Shown piece after piece: positions 1 through 10,883 of a DNA stretch of 64,000 nucleotides. Below the pieces are notes generated by a model that was given only the letters and a program-made list of their open reading frames with translations, did not search any database and was not told the origin of the DNA. Numbering within the stretch: the first letter of the stretch is position 1; each line of letters opens with the position of its first letter. Source of the stretch: Actinobacillus genomosp. 2 (GTDB lineage: Bacteria > Pseudomonadota > Gammaproteobacteria > Enterobacterales > Pasteurellaceae); NCBI RefSeq assembly GCF_029773605.1, contig NZ_CP103807.1, positions 248,001 through 312,000 on the forward strand, read 5' to 3'. The position numbers and the translations under genes were made by a program.

Positions 1-816
<816 letters not shown>

Positions 817-984
817 CTAATTGAGAGTTAATGAAAAAAAGAATAATGATATAGTAAAGATATTTTACGCTTTTGTCTTGTAAAAAAATGAGTTAGCTCA
901 CAAAATCTCATAGTTCTTTGATCGAATACGGATAAATGAAACTAAAGTAGTTTAATTATACCTGGATTTTGTAAAAAAGATAAA

Positions 985-1008
985 TGCCTACCAAGTTTAG
1001 GGTAGGGG
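985..1008 (-). terminator. Terminator after rlmC
   Basis: An inverted repeat CCTACC (987-992) / GGTAGG (1001-1006) lies just past the rlmC stop. On the minus strand it is followed by an ATTTATCTTTTTT run, a plausible intrinsic terminator. Confidence 0.55.
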
Positions 1009-1014
1009 AAATAA

Positions 1015-2187
1015 TTATTTTTTCACTAAAAATGTCAGCACTTCATAATGTGATGTATGTGGAAACATATCGAATAATTGCACCTTTTGGAGTGAATAAT
1101 TGCTTAATACTTCAAAATCTTTAGCCATCGTTTGGGCATTACAGCTTGAATAAATGAGATAGGATGAACCTAATTGATTTAAAAATTCTGCAAGCGGTTT
1201 ACCGATACCACGGCGAGGTGGATTCACAATCACAAGATCCGGTGTTACGCCTTTCTCGTTTAGTGCAAATTGTGCCGAGTCAAGCGAAGCGAATGTCACA
1301 TTTTTAAGTCGTAATTGCTCGGCGGATTTTGTTGCGCTAGCGATCGCTGAAGCAGAAATTTCAATACCGGTTAAGTGTACATTCTCATTCTTCTCTTGTA
1401 ACACTTTCGCACAATGTAAACCAAAACCCCCTACACCACAGAAAAGATCCCAAAATTGTTGGATCGGTAAATCTTTTATCCAGTTTTGTGCAGTTGCATA
1501 AAGCTGGCTAGCGACATTCGGATTAGTTTGGAAAAAGCCTTGCGGACGAATAAATAATGGAATGCCGTTAAAATTTTCTTCAATCGTGGTTTTTTCGGTG
1601 AGGAAAATTTCGGTTTCACCTTCTAAAATTGCAGCGTGTTGCGGCTGGATATTTAAACTGACCACAGAATCTTTCGGCAGCTTAGCTAATAAATTTGGCA
1701 ATTCACGTTCAACAAGCGGCCGTTTTTGCTCACTTCTTAGCACAAAACGCAACATAACGGATTGGTTATATTGGCTTTGAGTCAGCAGGATATATTTCAA
1801 CTCGCCTTTCTTTTTTGAGATGTTATAAGGTACAAGCCCGGCTCGGGCAATAAAATCTTTAAGAATCGGGAAAAGTGCTTCAAATTCAGTCGGATAGAGT
1901 GGACAATCACACAGATCGATACCACTTTGCGGATCGGTTTGATCTTTTAAAATGCCTAAAACGGGGCGCTCGACACTACCGGAAACCACCATTTTTGCTT
2001 TATTGCGAAACTGTTTTTGTGAAGATTGAACAGGCGGTAAGATTTCTGTGAATTTTTGCAAAATAAAAGACGAAATTAACCGCATAAGATCTGCTTCTTT
2101 ATCGATAAGCTGCATAGAATACGGTTTTTCTAACCATTGGCATGAAACACAATGTTGCTGTTGAAAATGGGGGCAGTTTAGTATCAT
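1015..2187 (-). CDS. rlmC: 23S rRNA (uracil(747)-C(5))-methyltransferase RlmC
   Basis: This 390-aa enzyme of the RumA/TrmA family puts a methyl group on C5 of U747 of 23S rRNA using S-adenosylmethionine. The N-terminus has the cysteine pattern [12 protein letters not shown] that binds the iron-sulphur cluster in this family. The SAM-binding motif [10 protein letters not shown] sits near residue 245, NPPRRG near residue 325, and the catalytic cysteine lies in YSSCNAQT near residue 350. Length matches the RlmC subgroup, which is shorter than RlmD because it lacks a TRAM domain. The short N-terminus is why RlmC is preferred over RlmD. It is followed by its own terminator. Confidence 0.9.
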   Translation of the reverse strand: MILNCPHFQQQHCVSCQWLEKPYSMQLIDKEADLMRLISSFILQKFTEILPPVQSSQKQFRNKAKMVVSGSVERPVLGILKDQTDPQSGIDLCDCPLYPTEFEALFPILKDFIARAGLVPYNISKKKGELKYILLTQSQYNQSVMLRFVLRSEQKRPLVERELPNLLAKLPKDSVVSLNIQPQHAAILEGETEIFLTEKTTIEENFNGIPLFIRPQGFFQTNPNVASQLYATAQNWIKDLPIQQFWDLFCGVGGFGLHCAKVLQEKNENVHLTGIEISASAIASATKSAEQLRLKNVTFASLDSAQFALNEKGVTPDLVIVNPPRRGIGKPLAEFLNQLGSSYLIYSSCNAQTMAKDFEVLSNYSLQKVQLFDMFPHTSHYEVLTFLVKK

Positions 2188-2225
2188 TTGTACAAAGAAT
2201 AACGGAAAGTGATATAGGTTTGTTA

Positions 2226-2245
2226 GGGCATATCATGTTATGCCC
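2226..2245. terminator. Hairpin between nagZ and rlmC
   Basis: A perfect 7-bp inverted repeat GGGCATA / TATGCCC with a 6-base loop lies just after the nagZ stop. No good U-run follows on the minus strand, so it may be a weak terminator or mRNA-end hairpin. Confidence 0.4.
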
Positions 2246-2259
2246 TAAGTTGATGCTGA

Positions 2260-3297
2260 CTAACAGTGTTGTGCTTTATATTCCAGCCATTCGTTTTGTA
2301 ATGCGATTAAGCGTTGTTGTACTTGCTGATAACGAGGACTAGATTCAAGTTCTCTCCAACTTACCGTTTTACGTTTCATTAAGGAAATATGGCGTTCAGT
2401 TTGCATTTTAGTCGGTTGATATTGTAAACCGTCTAATACTTGAATCACACCTTCCGGCTCATTACAGAGTAGTAATAAATCACAACCTGCGTGAATTGCT
2501 TTCTCCGATCTTTCGACAAAATTGCCCATAAAACCGGCACCTTTCATACCTAAATCATCAGAAAATATCACACCATTAAAATTAAGCTGACTACGTAATA
2601 CTTGTTTTAACCAATATTCCGAACCGCTTGCCGGTTGGCTATCACATTGCGTATAAATCACGTGAGCGGGCATAATCGCAGACAATTTGCCTTTTGAAAT
2701 AAGTTGCTTAAACGGCAAAATATCGTGGTTAAAAATTAATTCTTTCGGACGATCATCAAACGGTGTTTCCAGATGCGAATCAGCTAATACGTGTCCGTGA
2801 CCAGGGAAATGTTTACCGGTCGTCGCCATTCCCATTTCTCTCATGCCATCAATAAAGGCTTCGGCGATCGGCAAAATCATATCCGGATTTTCGCCGAATG
2901 AACGATCGCCAATGGCTTTACATTGATGGCCTAAATCCAAGACTGGTGCAAAACTTAAATCAATATCTAAGGCGAACATTTCTGCCGCCATTAACCAACC
3001 GGTCTGCTGAGCTAAAGCGGTCGATTCTTGCGGATTTTTTGCAAGTGTATGAAACGCTTGCATTGCCGGCAATTTAGTAAAGCCTTCACGGAAACGTTGC
3101 ACTCGGCCACCTTCTTGATCAACAGTAATCAATAACGGTTTTTTTACCCGTTGGCGAATCGATTTTACTAAGGCTTCTAACTGAGCTTTATCGTGAAAAT
3201 TACGGCTAAATAAAATTAAACCGGAGATAAGCGGATGTTCAAGAATTTCCACTTCTTCTTGGCTTAATTCCTTATCTTTAATATCAACAAGTAACAT
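2260..3297 (-). CDS. nagZ: Beta-N-acetylhexosaminidase NagZ (GH3)
   Basis: NagZ removes N-acetylglucosamine from anhydro-muropeptides in the cytoplasm during cell-wall recycling. The 345-aa protein carries the glycoside hydrolase family 3 signature KHFPGHG followed by an Asp/His pair (ADSH), which forms the His-Asp acid/base dyad typical of Nag[12 protein letters not shown] and FSDDLGMKG (the nucleophile Asp) are also clear. There is no signal peptide, consistent with a cytosolic enzyme. It lies downstream of the TerC-like gene, separated by a terminator, so it is probably transcribed on its own. Confidence 0.93.
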   Translation of the reverse strand: MLLVDIKDKELSQEEVEILEHPLISGLILFSRNFHDKAQLEALVKSIRQRVKKPLLITVDQEGGRVQRFREGFTKLPAMQAFHTLAKNPQESTALAQQTGWLMAAEMFALDIDLSFAPVLDLGHQCKAIGDRSFGENPDMILPIAEAFIDGMREMGMATTGKHFPGHGHVLADSHLETPFDDRPKELIFNHDILPFKQLISKGKLSAIMPAHVIYTQCDSQPASGSEYWLKQVLRSQLNFNGVIFSDDLGMKGAGFMGNFVERSEKAIHAGCDLLLLCNEPEGVIQVLDGLQYQPTKMQTERHISLMKRKTVSWRELESSPRYQQVQQRLIALQNEWLEYKAQHC

Positions 3298-3313
3298 ATA
3301 TGATCCTAATAAA

Positions 3314-3338
3314 ACGCCCTCAAATGAGGGCGTGTAAA
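3314..3338 (-). terminator. Terminator after the TerC-like gene
   Basis: A GC-rich 8-bp stem ACGCCCTC / GAGGGCGT with a 4-base loop, followed on the minus strand by TTTTATT. It lies between the TerC-like stop and nagZ. Confidence 0.75.
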
Positions 3339-4067
3339 CTATTGTTGGTGTTTCGCTTGGTTTTTACGCATTTTAATATTAAGCAACTCAACGACAACCG
3401 AGAAGCCCATCGCAGTATAAACCGCTGATTTTGGAATATGAATATTAAAGCCTTCACCAACTAATACCACACCGATTAAAATTAAGAATGCTAATGCGAG
3501 ATTTTTGATCGTCGGATTATTATCCACAAAGTCACCAATCGCTTTAGCTGCTAGCATCATAACGCCAACTGCAATAATAATAGCAATAACCATTACTGGA
3601 ATATCATCAGCCATTGCAACCGCAGTAATTACAGAGTCTAGTGAGAAGACCACATCAAAAATCGCAATTTGTACTAAGATCATCAAAAAGCTAGCTTTTT
3701 TGACTGAATCTTCTTTTTCTTCATGTGATTCGGCAGCGATAGATTCTTTTAATTCCATTGCACTTTTCACAATAAGAAAGATACCACCGAGTAATAGAAT
3801 TAAATCACGACCAGAAATTGGTATTCCTGCAATTGAGAAAAGCGGATCAACTAATTTCATCATCCAAGCAAGCGAAAGTAATAACAGGATACGAGTTCCC
3901 ATAGCTAATGCTAAGCCGATAATACGAGCTGATTGGCGTTGATGAATAGGTAAACGTGAAACTAAAATACTGATTACAATAATGTTATCGATACCTAATA
4001 CGATTTCAAGCCCGGTAAGGGTTAAGAGGGCAACCCACGCTTCGGGGCTAGCAATCCAATCAAACAT
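3339..4067 (-). CDS. TerC family integral membrane protein
   Basis: A 242-aa polytopic membrane protein with about seven transmembrane segments. It has the TerC-family pattern [11 protein letters not shown] near the N-terminus and [16 protein letters not shown] in the middle, where acidic residues lie inside predicted membrane helices. TerC proteins in E. coli (Alx, YgdQ, YoaE) are linked to metal export, notably manganese, and to tellurite resistance. The short length without CBS domains resembles YgdQ. No other metal-resistance gene is adjacent, so the substrate cannot be read from context. Confidence 0.85.
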   Translation of the reverse strand: MFDWIASPEAWVALLTLTGLEIVLGIDNIIVISILVSRLPIHQRQSARIIGLALAMGTRILLLLSLAWMMKLVDPLFSIAGIPISGRDLILLLGGIFLIVKSAMELKESIAAESHEEKEDSVKKASFLMILVQIAIFDVVFSLDSVITAVAMADDIPVMVIAIIIAVGVMMLAAKAIGDFVDNNPTIKNLALAFLILIGVVLVGEGFNIHIPKSAVYTAMGFSVVVELLNIKMRKNQAKHQQ

Positions 4068-4151
4068 AAGATGTCCTTCAAAATGAGAGAAAAATTATAA
4101 GCTCTTGCCTATATTTAAAAGGTGCTAATCATAGCGATACTTGTCTCAAAA

Positions 4152-4832
4152 TTAAAGGGGAGAGCGTAAAAAATTCTGTAAAATTTCGGCAGTAAATTGT
4201 TTACGTAAATAGAAACCTAGCGGTAAAGATTTAACTCGTTCTCCATGCTGATTTATTGCGGTAGTCAATGAACGGCTATTTCTTCCTTTCGGGCGTAATT
4301 GCATTACTTCGCCAAGTGTGGCATTAATCTCATTTAAGCACCCGAAGATAATGTATTCCATTAATTCTTCCCAATCATTTTTAAGCTGTTGTTCCTGCTC
4401 AAATGAGGGAGTCCATAAAATTGGTTGTCCAATATGACGTTCTGCAACTGGGATTTGTCTTTCTCCCTGTACTGGGATCCATAACACTTTTTGTAATTTA
4501 TGACGAACGTGTGAAGTTTGCCAAGTAATACCAGTATTTTGCGTCAGCGGTGCTAAACTGACGAAAGTGGTTTCAAGCGGAAAGCCTTTATGATTGATAG
4601 GAATGGTTTTTAGTTCTATTCCTAAGTGAGCAAAATCTTGTTCTGGTTTACTGCCGGCTTTTGCACCTAAAGCCGTTTCGATTAATTGTCCAGCCCAGCC
4701 TTTATCTCTACGAAGATCAGACGGAACATTAACATTTAATTGTTGTGCGATTTCACCGAGTGTAAAACCTGCAAGCCAGTTAGCTTTTTCGAGCAATTCG
4801 GATTCGGAATGTGAGAAAGTAGACAATTGCAT
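4152..4832 (-). CDS. mutH: DNA mismatch repair endonuclease MutH
   Basis: MutH nicks the unmethylated strand at hemimethylated GATC sites after MutS/MutL recognise a mismatch. The 226-aa length matches the family. The catalytic D-(x)6-E-x-K motif is visible as D66, E73 and K75 in [11 protein letters not shown]. The segment [12 protein letters not shown] and the C-terminal LRPKGRNS are also typical. It implies a Dam-directed repair system in this organism. It lies downstream of lexA, separated by a terminator. Confidence 0.95.
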   Translation of the reverse strand: MQLSTFSHSESELLEKANWLAGFTLGEIAQQLNVNVPSDLRRDKGWAGQLIETALGAKAGSKPEQDFAHLGIELKTIPINHKGFPLETTFVSLAPLTQNTGITWQTSHVRHKLQKVLWIPVQGERQIPVAERHIGQPILWTPSFEQEQQLKNDWEELMEYIIFGCLNEINATLGEVMQLRPKGRNSRSLTTAINQHGERVKSLPLGFYLRKQFTAEILQNFLRSPL

Positions 4833-4849
4833 AAGGCGATAAAAGAGAT

Positions 4850-4880
4850 TTAGGAGAATAATGTATATCTATTCTCCTAA
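4850..4880. terminator. Terminator after lexA
   Basis: A perfect 11-bp inverted repeat TTAGGAGAATA / TATTCTCCTAA with a 9-base loop. It lies between the lexA stop and the mutH start. Confidence 0.65.
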
Positions 4881-4892
4881 TATAATTGAGAT

Positions 4893-5525
4893 TTACATCC
4901 AAGCGTTATTACGAATTACACCAACAGCAATGCCTTCAATTTCGATATATTCAATACGAGGGTCAACAATAATAGGTTCTAATTCATCATTTTCAGGATG
5001 AAGATAAATGAGATCGCCTTTTTTCTCTAAACGTTTTACCGTAACTTCATCATCAACACGAGCAACAACAACCTGACCGTTACGAGCAAAATTTGTTTTA
5101 TGTACTGCAAGTAAATCACCGTCTAAAATACCGATTTTTTCCATCGAATTACCATTTACTTTTAGTAGGTAGTCGGCATTTGGATTAAACATTGCACCGT
5201 TTACTGGATAATGGCTTTCAACGTGTTCAATCGCCATAATTGGTGTGCCAGCTGCTACTTTACCAATTAAAGGTAATCCATCATCATTTGCTGCTTCTTC
5301 TTCATTGTCAATTAAAATACGAATGCCTCGAGAAGTACCAGAAAGCATTTCAATATAACCTTTACGTGCTAGTGCTTTTAAATGTTCTTCTGCAGCATTA
5401 GGCGATTTAAAGCCGATTTCACGTGCAATTTCAACTCGTGTAGGAGGCATTCCGGTTGTTTCGATATGATGTTTGACGAAATCAAAAATTTCTTGCTGAC
5501 GAGCAGTTAAGTGTTTACGTGACAT
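4893..5525 (-). CDS. lexA: LexA, SOS repressor
   Basis: LexA represses DNA-damage genes and cleaves itself when RecA is activated. The start chosen gives [11 protein letters not shown] and 210 aa. A longer open frame reaching 5603 would run back through both operators and is rejected. The N-terminal winged helix (residues 1-70) has the recognition segment [12 protein letters not shown]. The self-cleavage bond is A92-G93 in VAAGTP; the catalytic pair is S127 (GNSM) and K164 (VTVKR). A GAGG ribosome site precedes the ATG. Two SOS boxes sit directly upstream, so it is autoregulated. It is divergent from plsB. Confidence 0.96.
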   Translation of the reverse strand: MSRKHLTARQQEIFDFVKHHIETTGMPPTRVEIAREIGFKSPNAAEEHLKALARKGYIEMLSGTSRGIRILIDNEEEAANDDGLPLIGKVAAGTPIMAIEHVESHYPVNGAMFNPNADYLLKVNGNSMEKIGILDGDLLAVHKTNFARNGQVVVARVDDEVTVKRLEKKGDLIYLHPENDELEPIIVDPRIEYIEIEGIAVGVIRNNAWM

Positions 5526-5535
5526 TTTTTCCTCG

Positions 5536-5551
5536 CTGTCTTTATATACAG
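5536..5551. promoter_or_regulatory. LexA box 1
   Basis: CTGT-N8-ACAG (CTGTCTTTATATACAG) is an exact match to the enterobacterial SOS box core. It lies about 10 bases before the lexA start codon and overlaps the expected leader. Confidence 0.85.
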
Positions 5552-5556
5552 ATTTT

Positions 5557-5572
5557 TTGTTATTATATACAG
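5557..5572. promoter_or_regulatory. LexA box 2
   Basis: On the minus strand this reads CTGTATATAATAACAA, preceded by TA. One half is consensus and the other has one mismatch (ACAA for ACAG). Its centre is 21 bp from box 1, the tandem two-operator layout known for E. coli lexA. Confidence 0.75.
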
Positions 5573-5684
5573 TAATTTGAAATTTGTAACTAGATAAATT
5601 CATAAATATTCCTTAAATTTATGCTAAACTATAAATTGAGTACACTTAGGTGGCGTAAACCATAACAATTCTAAGGATATAAAA

Positions 5685-8147
5685 ATGTCTAGCCTCTTAA
5701 ATCTTTATCGTAAAGTGTTAAATATCCCACTTTCTTTATTAGTGAAATCTCGTTCTATTCCAACTGATCCTATTAAAGAACTCGGTTTAAATTTAGAGCA
5801 ACCGATTCTTTATGTATTACCCTACACTTCCCAAACAGATTTATTAATTCTTCAAAAAAACTGTTTAGCCCTTAACTTACCTGATCCATTACAAAATAAT
5901 GAAGTGAGCGGTCAATTATTGCCTCGTTACGTCTTTTTAGATGAGGGACGACGTTTCTTTAAATCGAAAGGAGCCAAAAGCGAAACAGAATCCATTTTTT
6001 ATCGTTATTTAGATTTACATCGTACTCTTCAAGATTTAGATGTGCAATTAGTGCCAGCATCTGTGCTTTGGGGAAGATCTCCCGGTAAAGAATCGGAACC
6101 TCATTTACGTTTAATGAGTAATTTCCAACGTATTATTTCGATGATTTGGTTTGGACGGGATAACTTTGTACGTTTTTCTCAAGCACTATCATTACGCTAT
6201 ATGGTAGAAGAACACGGTGCTGATGAGGGGATCGCTCAAAAACTTGCTCGTGTTGCTAAAATGCACTTTGCAAAACAACGCTATTCTGCAATGGGGCCTC
6301 GTTTGCCTGATCGTCAGGCAATGTTTAATAAAATTATTCAATCGCCTGCTATTGTGTTGGCAATTGAGGAAGAAGCCAAATCTAAAAAGATTTCGCTTGA
6401 AAAAGCTCGTCAAGAAGCGGAAAAAATTGTGAATGAAATTGCAGCCGATGTGAGTCATGAAAGTCTACGTGTGGCAGATAGAGTGCTAAGTTGGTTATGG
6501 AATAAGCTCTATCAAGGAATCAATGTACAAAACGGTGATAGAGTGCGTAAATTGGCATTAGAAGGGCATGAAATTGTTTATGTTCCGTGTCACCGCAGCC
6601 ATATGGACTATCTGTTGCTATCTTATTTACTTTATCATCAAGGTTTAGTTCCGCCACATATTGCTGCCGGGATTAATTTAAATTTCTTTCCAGCAGGCCC
6701 GATTTTCCGCAGTTGGGGAGCATTTTTTATTCGCCGGACATTCAAAGGAAACCGTCTATATTCAACGATTTTCCGTGAATATTTAGCGGAGCTTTTTTAC
6801 CGAGGATATTCGGTTGAATATTTTATTGAAGGTGGTCGTTCTCGTACAGGTCGTTTGCTTGAGCCGAAAACTGGTATGATGTCTATGACTTTACAGGCAT
6901 TGCAACGAGGATTAGCTCGCCCAATTAGTATTGTGCCGGTTTATATTGGTTATGAACACGTATTGGAAGTGGATACTTATGCGAAAGAGTTACGTGGTGC
7001 GGAAAAAGAAAAAGAAAATGCTGGTTTAGTATTACGTGTTATTAAAAAATTGAAAAATTTAGGGCAATGTTATGTGAATTTTGCAGAGCCGATTCAAGTG
7101 AATAACTATTTAAATCAGCACTTCCCGGAATGGAAAGATGTACATATGGAAGATAGTCGTCCGAAATGGTTAAATGATGCAGTTGATGCGGTAGCTCATC
7201 AAGTCATGATTAATATTAATAAAGCTGCTGCAATTAATGCGAAAAATCTGATTGGTTCGGTATTGCTTGCTTCCCGACAACGTGCTTTAGCTCGGGAACA
7301 ACTCATTGAACAAGTGGAGAGCTATTTACAGTTATTTAAAAATGTTGCCTATTCGTCCGATGTGATTATTCCGACAGAAAGTGCTAATGAAATGCTTGAA
7401 CACGTACTGACCTTGCCTCGTTCGGGTGTTATTAGTGAGAAAGATAGCTTTGGCGAAATCATTCGCTTGGATCGAGAATCTGCGGTGCTGATGACTTATT
7501 ATCGTAATAATATTCAACATTTGTTTGTATTACCGTCATTGGTGGCAAGCATTATTTTACATCACGAATCAGTTTCTAAAGATCTGATTATCAAAACGGT
7601 AAATCACATTTATCCGTTCTTAAAAGCGGAATTATTCCTACATTTTGGGGAAAATGAAATTCGTGGACAAGTTGAAGCTATTCTTAATGAATTTGCTTCG
7701 CAACGTATTGTGAAATATGAAAGTGATGTGTTACAAATCAACCGTCCGCGTGTTAGAACATTACAGCTACACGCAGCCGGAATACGTGAGATTTTGCAAC
7801 GTTATTACATCAGTTTAAGTATTTTACTGGAGCGCCCAGAAATTAACCGTATTGCTTTAGAGAAAGAAAGTCGTTTGATCGCACAGCGTTTATCTATTTT
7901 ACATGGTATCAATGCACCAGAATTTTTCGATAAAGCATTATTTTCAACGTTTAGCAGTTGTTTGAAAGAACAAGGTTATTTTGATGCAGATGGAAACTGT
8001 ATTCTTGAGAAGGCTAAAGAAGCGGAAGACATTTTAAGAGCATTAATTTCCGTTGAAATTCAGCTAACGATTCAAGGTGCAATGGAAAAAGTCGAAGACA
8101 TTGATACAGCAGAAATAAAAGCGGTAGAAACAGAAAAAACGGAATAG
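5685..8147 (+). CDS. plsB: Glycerol-3-phosphate 1-O-acyltransferase PlsB
   Basis: PlsB is an inner-membrane enzyme that acylates position 1 of sn-glycerol-3-phosphate, the first step of phospholipid synthesis. At 820 aa it has the family length. The acyltransferase block I motif HRSHMD (catalytic His and Asp) is at about residues 303-308, block II GAFFIRR at about 350, and block [12 protein letters not shown] near 385. The ATG follows an AAGGAT ribosome site. It is divergent from lexA, and the pairing of these two genes is also seen in E. coli. An inverted uptake-sequence terminator follows. Confidence 0.97.
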   Translation: MSSLLNLYRKVLNIPLSLLVKSRSIPTDPIKELGLNLEQPILYVLPYTSQTDLLILQKNCLALNLPDPLQNNEVSGQLLPRYVFLDEGRRFFKSKGAKSETESIFYRYLDLHRTLQDLDVQLVPASVLWGRSPGKESEPHLRLMSNFQRIISMIWFGRDNFVRFSQALSLRYMVEEHGADEGIAQKLARVAKMHFAKQRYSAMGPRLPDRQAMFNKIIQSPAIVLAIEEEAKSKKISLEKARQEAEKIVNEIAADVSHESLRVADRVLSWLWNKLYQGINVQNGDRVRKLALEGHEIVYVPCHRSHMDYLLLSYLLYHQGLVPPHIAAGINLNFFPAGPIFRSWGAFFIRRTFKGNRLYSTIFREYLAELFYRGYSVEYFIEGGRSRTGRLLEPKTGMMSMTLQALQRGLARPISIVPVYIGYEHVLEVDTYAKELRGAEKEKENAGLVLRVIKKLKNLGQCYVNFAEPIQVNNYLNQHFPEWKDVHMEDSRPKWLNDAVDAVAHQVMININKAAAINAKNLIGSVLLASRQRALAREQLIEQVESYLQLFKNVAYSSDVIIPTESANEMLEHVLTLPRSGVISEKDSFGEIIRLDRESAVLMTYYRNNIQHLFVLPSLVASIILHHESVSKDLIIKTVNHIYPFLKAELFLHFGENEIRGQVEAILNEFASQRIVKYESDVLQINRPRVRTLQLHAAGIREILQRYYISLSILLERPEINRIALEKESRLIAQRLSILHGINAPEFFDKALFSTFSSCLKEQGYFDADGNCILEKAKEAEDILRALISVEIQLTIQGAMEKVEDIDTAEIKAVETEKTE

Positions 8148-8168
8148 ATTTTCTGTGCTTAGATATAT

Positions 8169-8214
8169 AAGCGGTAAGATTTTACAAAATTTTCACAAAA
8201 TCTTACCGCTTTTA
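8169..8214. terminator. Terminator after plsB, built from inverted uptake-type words
   Basis: A 15-bp perfect inverted repeat AAGCGGTAAGATTTT / AAAATCTTACCGCTT with a 13-base loop, followed by TTTATT. It resembles the paired uptake-sequence terminators elsewhere in this window. Confidence 0.8.
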
Positions 8215-8225
8215 TTATATAATTC

Positions 8226-8241
8226 ACGCAAACGTTTGCTT
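8226..8241. promoter_or_regulatory. PurR box upstream of purT
   Basis: ACGCAAACGTTTGCTT matches the PurR operator consensus almost perfectly. It lies just before the ribosome site (GAGGAAG) of purT, so purT is expected to be repressed when purines are abundant. Two further copies lie upstream of purM and the NCS2 permease. Confidence 0.9.
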
Positions 8242-8262
8242 TAACTTTTAGAGGAAGAAAAA

Positions 8263-9444
8263 ATGACCGTAATTGGTACGCCATTAAGACCGAATGCGAC
8301 AAAAGTAATGATGCTTGGCTCAGGTGAGTTAGGTAAAGAAGTTGTAATTGAACTACAACGTCTAGGCGTAGAAGTGATTGCAGTGGATCGCTATGAAAAC
8401 GCACCAGCACAACAGGTAGCTCATCGAGCTTATACAATTTCAATGTTGGATGGTAAGGCGTTACGTGCATTAGTGGAACAAGAAAAGCCAGATTTTATAG
8501 TGCCAGAAGTTGAAGCGATTGCAACGGAGACACTCGTTGAGTTAGAGCAAGAAGGTTACAATGTTGTACCAACAGCAAAAGCAACGCAGTTAACGATGAA
8601 CCGTGAAGGTATTCGCCGTTTAGCAGCAGAAGAACTTGGCTTAAAAACCTCGCCTTATCGTTTTGTCGATAATCTGGAAGATTTTAAACAAGCGATTGTC
8701 GAGATTGGTATTCCGTGTGTGGTTAAACCGATTATGTCATCGTCCGGTCACGGACAATCAGTGATTAAATCCGAAGATCAGATTCAGCAAGCATGGGATT
8801 ATTCACAAGAAGGTGGACGTGCTGGTGGCGGACGAGTGATTGTGGAAGGTTTTATCAAATTTGATTATGAAATCACGCAATTGACCGTGCGTCATGTAAA
8901 CGGCACATCTTTCTTAGCACCAATTGGGCATCGTCAAGAAGATGGTGATTATCGTGAATCTTGGCAGCCGCAAGCGATGTCTGAACTTGCATTAAAACGT
9001 GCACAAGAAACCGCAGAGCGAATTACAACCTCATTAGGCGGACGAGGTATTTTCGGTGTGGAATTGTTTGTGTGTGGAGATGAAATTATCTTTAATGAAG
9101 TTTCTCCTCGTCCACATGATACAGGAATGGTCACAATGGCGTCACAAGAACTTTCACAGTTCGCTTTACACGCTCGTGCGATTTTAGGTTTACCGATTCC
9201 GGAAATTTATCAAATTAGCCCAGCGGCTTCCAAAGCGATTGTCGTAGAAGGTAAATCAAACAATGTAAGCTTCGGCAATATTGATAAAGTGTTAGAAGAA
9301 ATTGGCACCAATATCCGTTTATTCGGTAAAGGCGAAGTAAACGGCCACCGCCGTTTAGGTGTCATCTTAGCCCGTGATGAGAATACCGAAAAAGCCTTAG
9401 CGAAAGCCGAACGTGCTTATGCAAAATTAGCGGTACAGCTTTAA
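8263..9444 (+). CDS. purT: Formate-dependent GAR transformylase PurT
   Basis: PurT makes formylglycinamide ribonucleotide from GAR, formate and ATP in purine synthesis. The 393-aa protein is an ATP-grasp enzyme. The N-terminal Rossmann-like part has [12 protein letters not shown]. The ATP-grasp domain shows [14 protein letters not shown] and, near residue 265, GIFGVELF followed by [12 protein letters not shown], which supplies the metal-binding Glu and Asn. An upstream PurR box supports purine control. Confidence 0.96.
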   Translation: MTVIGTPLRPNATKVMMLGSGELGKEVVIELQRLGVEVIAVDRYENAPAQQVAHRAYTISMLDGKALRALVEQEKPDFIVPEVEAIATETLVELEQEGYNVVPTAKATQLTMNREGIRRLAAEELGLKTSPYRFVDNLEDFKQAIVEIGIPCVVKPIMSSSGHGQSVIKSEDQIQQAWDYSQEGGRAGGGRVIVEGFIKFDYEITQLTVRHVNGTSFLAPIGHRQEDGDYRESWQPQAMSELALKRAQETAERITTSLGGRGIFGVELFVCGDEIIFNEVSPRPHDTGMVTMASQELSQFALHARAILGLPIPEIYQISPAASKAIVVEGKSNNVSFGNIDKVLEEIGTNIRLFGKGEVNGHRRLGVILARDENTEKALAKAERAYAKLAVQL

Positions 9445-9502
9445 TCCCTTCTGTTGAAAATGTCAGTAATGGAATTACTGGTATTTTACTTAATTCCTTT
9501 GT

Positions 9503-9535
9503 AAAGAGAGATATCAAATTTATCTCTCTTTTTTT
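9503..9535 (+). terminator. Terminator after purT
   Basis: An 11-bp stem AAAGAGAGATA / TATCTCTCTTT with a 7-base loop runs into a T-tract. It separates purT from the bacteriocin locus. The ~100 bases between it and the CRP-S-like site are AT-rich with nothing else recognisable. Confidence 0.85.
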
Positions 9536-9635
9536 GTATATTCTACTTAATTATATTTACTTAATATTTTTTGATTTTAAATGACCCCTTGTAATACATT
9601 AAATTGAATAAAATCCAGAAATATATTTTGATTTT

Positions 9636-9696
9636 TTCGACTTATATCGCAAAAATTCTTTCTAAGAGCATTGTGAAATTTTGAACGTGTTATAGT
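9636..9696 (+). promoter_or_regulatory. CRP-S-like competence promoter of the first bacteriocin cassette
   Basis: TTCGA (9636-9640), six bases, then TCGCA (9647-9651), embedded in TTTTTTCGA-N6-TCGCAAAAATT, has the layout of CRP-S sites (TGCGA-N6-TCGCA). These need both CRP and Sxy and control competence genes in Pasteurellaceae. The left half has T instead of G at its second base. The probable -10 is TATAGT at 9691-9696; its first base is 47.5 bp from the site centre, which puts the site near -60, a class I CRP position. No good -35 is present, as expected for an activated promoter. The same arrangement recurs at 10884. Confidence 0.65.
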
Positions 9697-9733
9697 TTAC
9701 GTAGTGGTAGATTAAAATTTACCACTACGTAAA
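9696..9733 (+). repeat. Perfect 14-bp inverted repeat in the microcin leader
   Basis: TTTACGTAGTGGTA (9696-9709) and TACCACTACGTAAA (9720-9733) are perfect arms around a 10-base loop. They fall at or just after the predicted transcription start and before the AAGGAG ribosome site. The element could be an RNA hairpin that protects the 5' end or an operator. Confidence 0.8.
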
Positions 9734-9761
9734 TATTGAATGATTTTACAAGGAGAATTTT

Positions 9762-9983
9762 ATGAAAGCACTTAATAAAATAGAAATTGTTAATGTAAGT
9801 GGTGGTCACTGGACTGGTACTATTGCGAGTTTTTTGGGAGGTTATATAGGTTCGAAATATCTAGATAAAGTTACCGAAAAAGTAGAAAAAAATTTAAATG
9901 ATTTTGGTCATAAACAAGCAGATTCTTTTAGAAAAGAACCATCTATTATTACCGAAAGATTCTCATTTAATGGTGATCTATAA
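9762..9983 (+). CDS. Double-glycine-leader bacteriocin (class II microcin-like) precursor 1
   Basis: This 73-aa peptide has a typical class II microcin leader, MKALNKIEIVNVSGG, cleaved after Gly-Gly by a C39-peptidase ABC transporter. The predicted mature peptide of 58 aa begins HWTGTIASFLGG, has a glycine/small-residue helix with GxxxG-like spacing, then a charged region, and ends RFSFNGDL. No serine-rich C-tail is present, so it is not of the siderophore-carrying type. AAGGAG lies 7 bases before the ATG. A matching exporter pair lies 1.5 kb downstream and a two-helix membrane protein follows directly as candidate immunity. I do not recognise it as a named microcin. Confidence 0.8.
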   Translation: MKALNKIEIVNVSGGHWTGTIASFLGGYIGSKYLDKVTEKVEKNLNDFGHKQADSFRKEPSIITERFSFNGDL

Positions 9984-10030
9984 TAAACAATAGGCCACTT
10001 TTATAGGTGGCCTATATAAAAGAGGTATAT

Positions 10031-10180
10031 ATGAAATTCATAGTTGCATTTGTTTTTTTTGTATTTTGTTCAAAGATAATTTACCCAATCGTTCCTTTTT
10101 ATATTAATGAATATGTGTTTGATGTTTTATGTTTTTTAGTGTTATTGCTTGTAGATTTTTATTTTGGAAAAAAGAATTAA
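10031..10180 (+). CDS. Small two-helix membrane protein, candidate immunity protein 1
   Basis: A 49-aa protein starting MKFIVAFVFF and ending FYFGKKN, with two hydrophobic segments joined by a short PIVPFYINEY loop. It follows precursor 1 by 47 bases with an AGAGG ribosome site. Position right after the toxin, small size and two membrane helices are typical of microcin immunity proteins. It is clearly related to the protein at 10511: both share a pattern of IYP, then P, N, D and a terminal K-rich tail. Immunity function is inferred. Confidence 0.6.
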   Translation: MKFIVAFVFFVFCSKIIYPIVPFYINEYVFDVLCFLVLLLVDFYFGKKN

Positions 10181-10402
10181 ATTAGAGATAAATGTTATAG
10201 ACTTTCCTCATATCACTGGAGGTAATTTTGCTAAATCTATAGGAAGTTTTATCCTAGGTAATATATCTTCGGAAATTTTTTTGCACCATTTAAAGATAAA
10301 GTAATAGATAGTTATAAGCAACAAAATTCTGATATGGTAGAAAAATTTAAGGAGAATCATGACTCATTAAACAAACGTTTTTCATTTAATGGAGATTTAT
10401 AG
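10176..10402 (+). pseudogene. Decayed second double-glycine bacteriocin gene
   Basis: In frame from 10182 the sequence reads LEINVIDFPHITGG, a double-glycine leader, then NFAKSIGSFILGN, resembling precursor 1. After a run of seven T (10276-10282) the frame must shift by one base to continue FAPFKDKVIDSYK and to end with RFSFNGDL, identical to the C-terminus of precursor 1, stopping at 10400-10402. One extra T would restore the frame. There is also no ATG; the only candidate start is ATT at 10176, overlapping the stop of the upstream gene. The gene is a paralogue of precursor 1 that is dead, switched off by slippage, or mis-sequenced. Confidence 0.7.
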
Positions 10403-10510
10403 CTAATCTTTCAACATCATAAATGAATTTTTAAAAGTTTATAAGTTAAGAATTAAGAATGTATTACTATGACTTTAATATTTTATATTTAAGTAGGGGA
10501 ATGTATATAA

Positions 10511-10669
10511 ATGTTATTTAAAATGTTTTTTATAGGTATTTTTACCTTTCTTTTCCTAAAGTGGTTTATATATCCATATATACCAGTTGATGTAAATAGA
10601 ACTATTTTAGATATATTGTTTGGATGTGTTGTATATATAATATTTTATCTTAAGGATAAAAAAGAATAA
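10511..10669 (+). CDS. Small two-helix membrane protein, candidate immunity protein 2
   Basis: A 52-aa protein, MLFKMFFIGIF...FYLKDKKE, with two hydrophobic helices. It aligns along its length with the protein at 10031 (shared IYP, P, N, D-x-L and terminal FY-x-x-KK features). It follows the decayed second microcin gene, so each toxin has its own partner. A GGGGA ribosome site lies about 10 bases upstream. The open frame is intact although its toxin is not, as expected if immunity is kept to resist sister strains. Confidence 0.55.
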   Translation: MLFKMFFIGIFTFLFLKWFIYPYIPVDVNRTILDILFGCVVYIIFYLKDKKE

Positions 10670-10687
10670 TAAATAGATACATAAAAC

Positions 10688-10816
10688 ATGTTCCGACAAG
10701 AAGCAATAAATTTTCATAATAAAAAATGGAAAAGTACAGCTGTAATTATTTGTTTATTATCTAATTATTCAGAAAATTATACGTTTTTTAGGTGGGTTTT
10801 TATTAATTTATTTTAA
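10688..10816 (+). pseudogene. N-terminal fragment of the microcin membrane fusion protein
   Basis: The first 21 codons (MFRQEAINFHNKKWKSTAVII) repeat the start of the full-length fusion protein at 11529, with only a few silent base changes. The match then ends abruptly and an unrelated 21-codon tail runs to TAA. This is a scar of a duplication or insertion that separated the first bacteriocin cassette from its exporter genes. Confidence 0.8.
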
Positions 10817-10883
10817 GAGATATTATTCTTATCTCTATTTTTCTTTATTCAGCATTTTTATTGAAATATATACTTTCTATTTT

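Noticed and set aside
2142-2342. Plus-strand frame of 66 codons between rlmC and nagZ
   Set aside because: It overlaps both conserved genes on the other strand and has no ribosome site or motif.
5526-5603. Longer LexA start at 5603
   Set aside because: It would translate both SOS boxes and the leader; [11 protein letters not shown] is the conserved N-terminus.
8159-8470. Minus-strand frame of 103 codons over the purT promoter
   Set aside because: It runs through the plsB terminator, the PurR box and the conserved start of purT.
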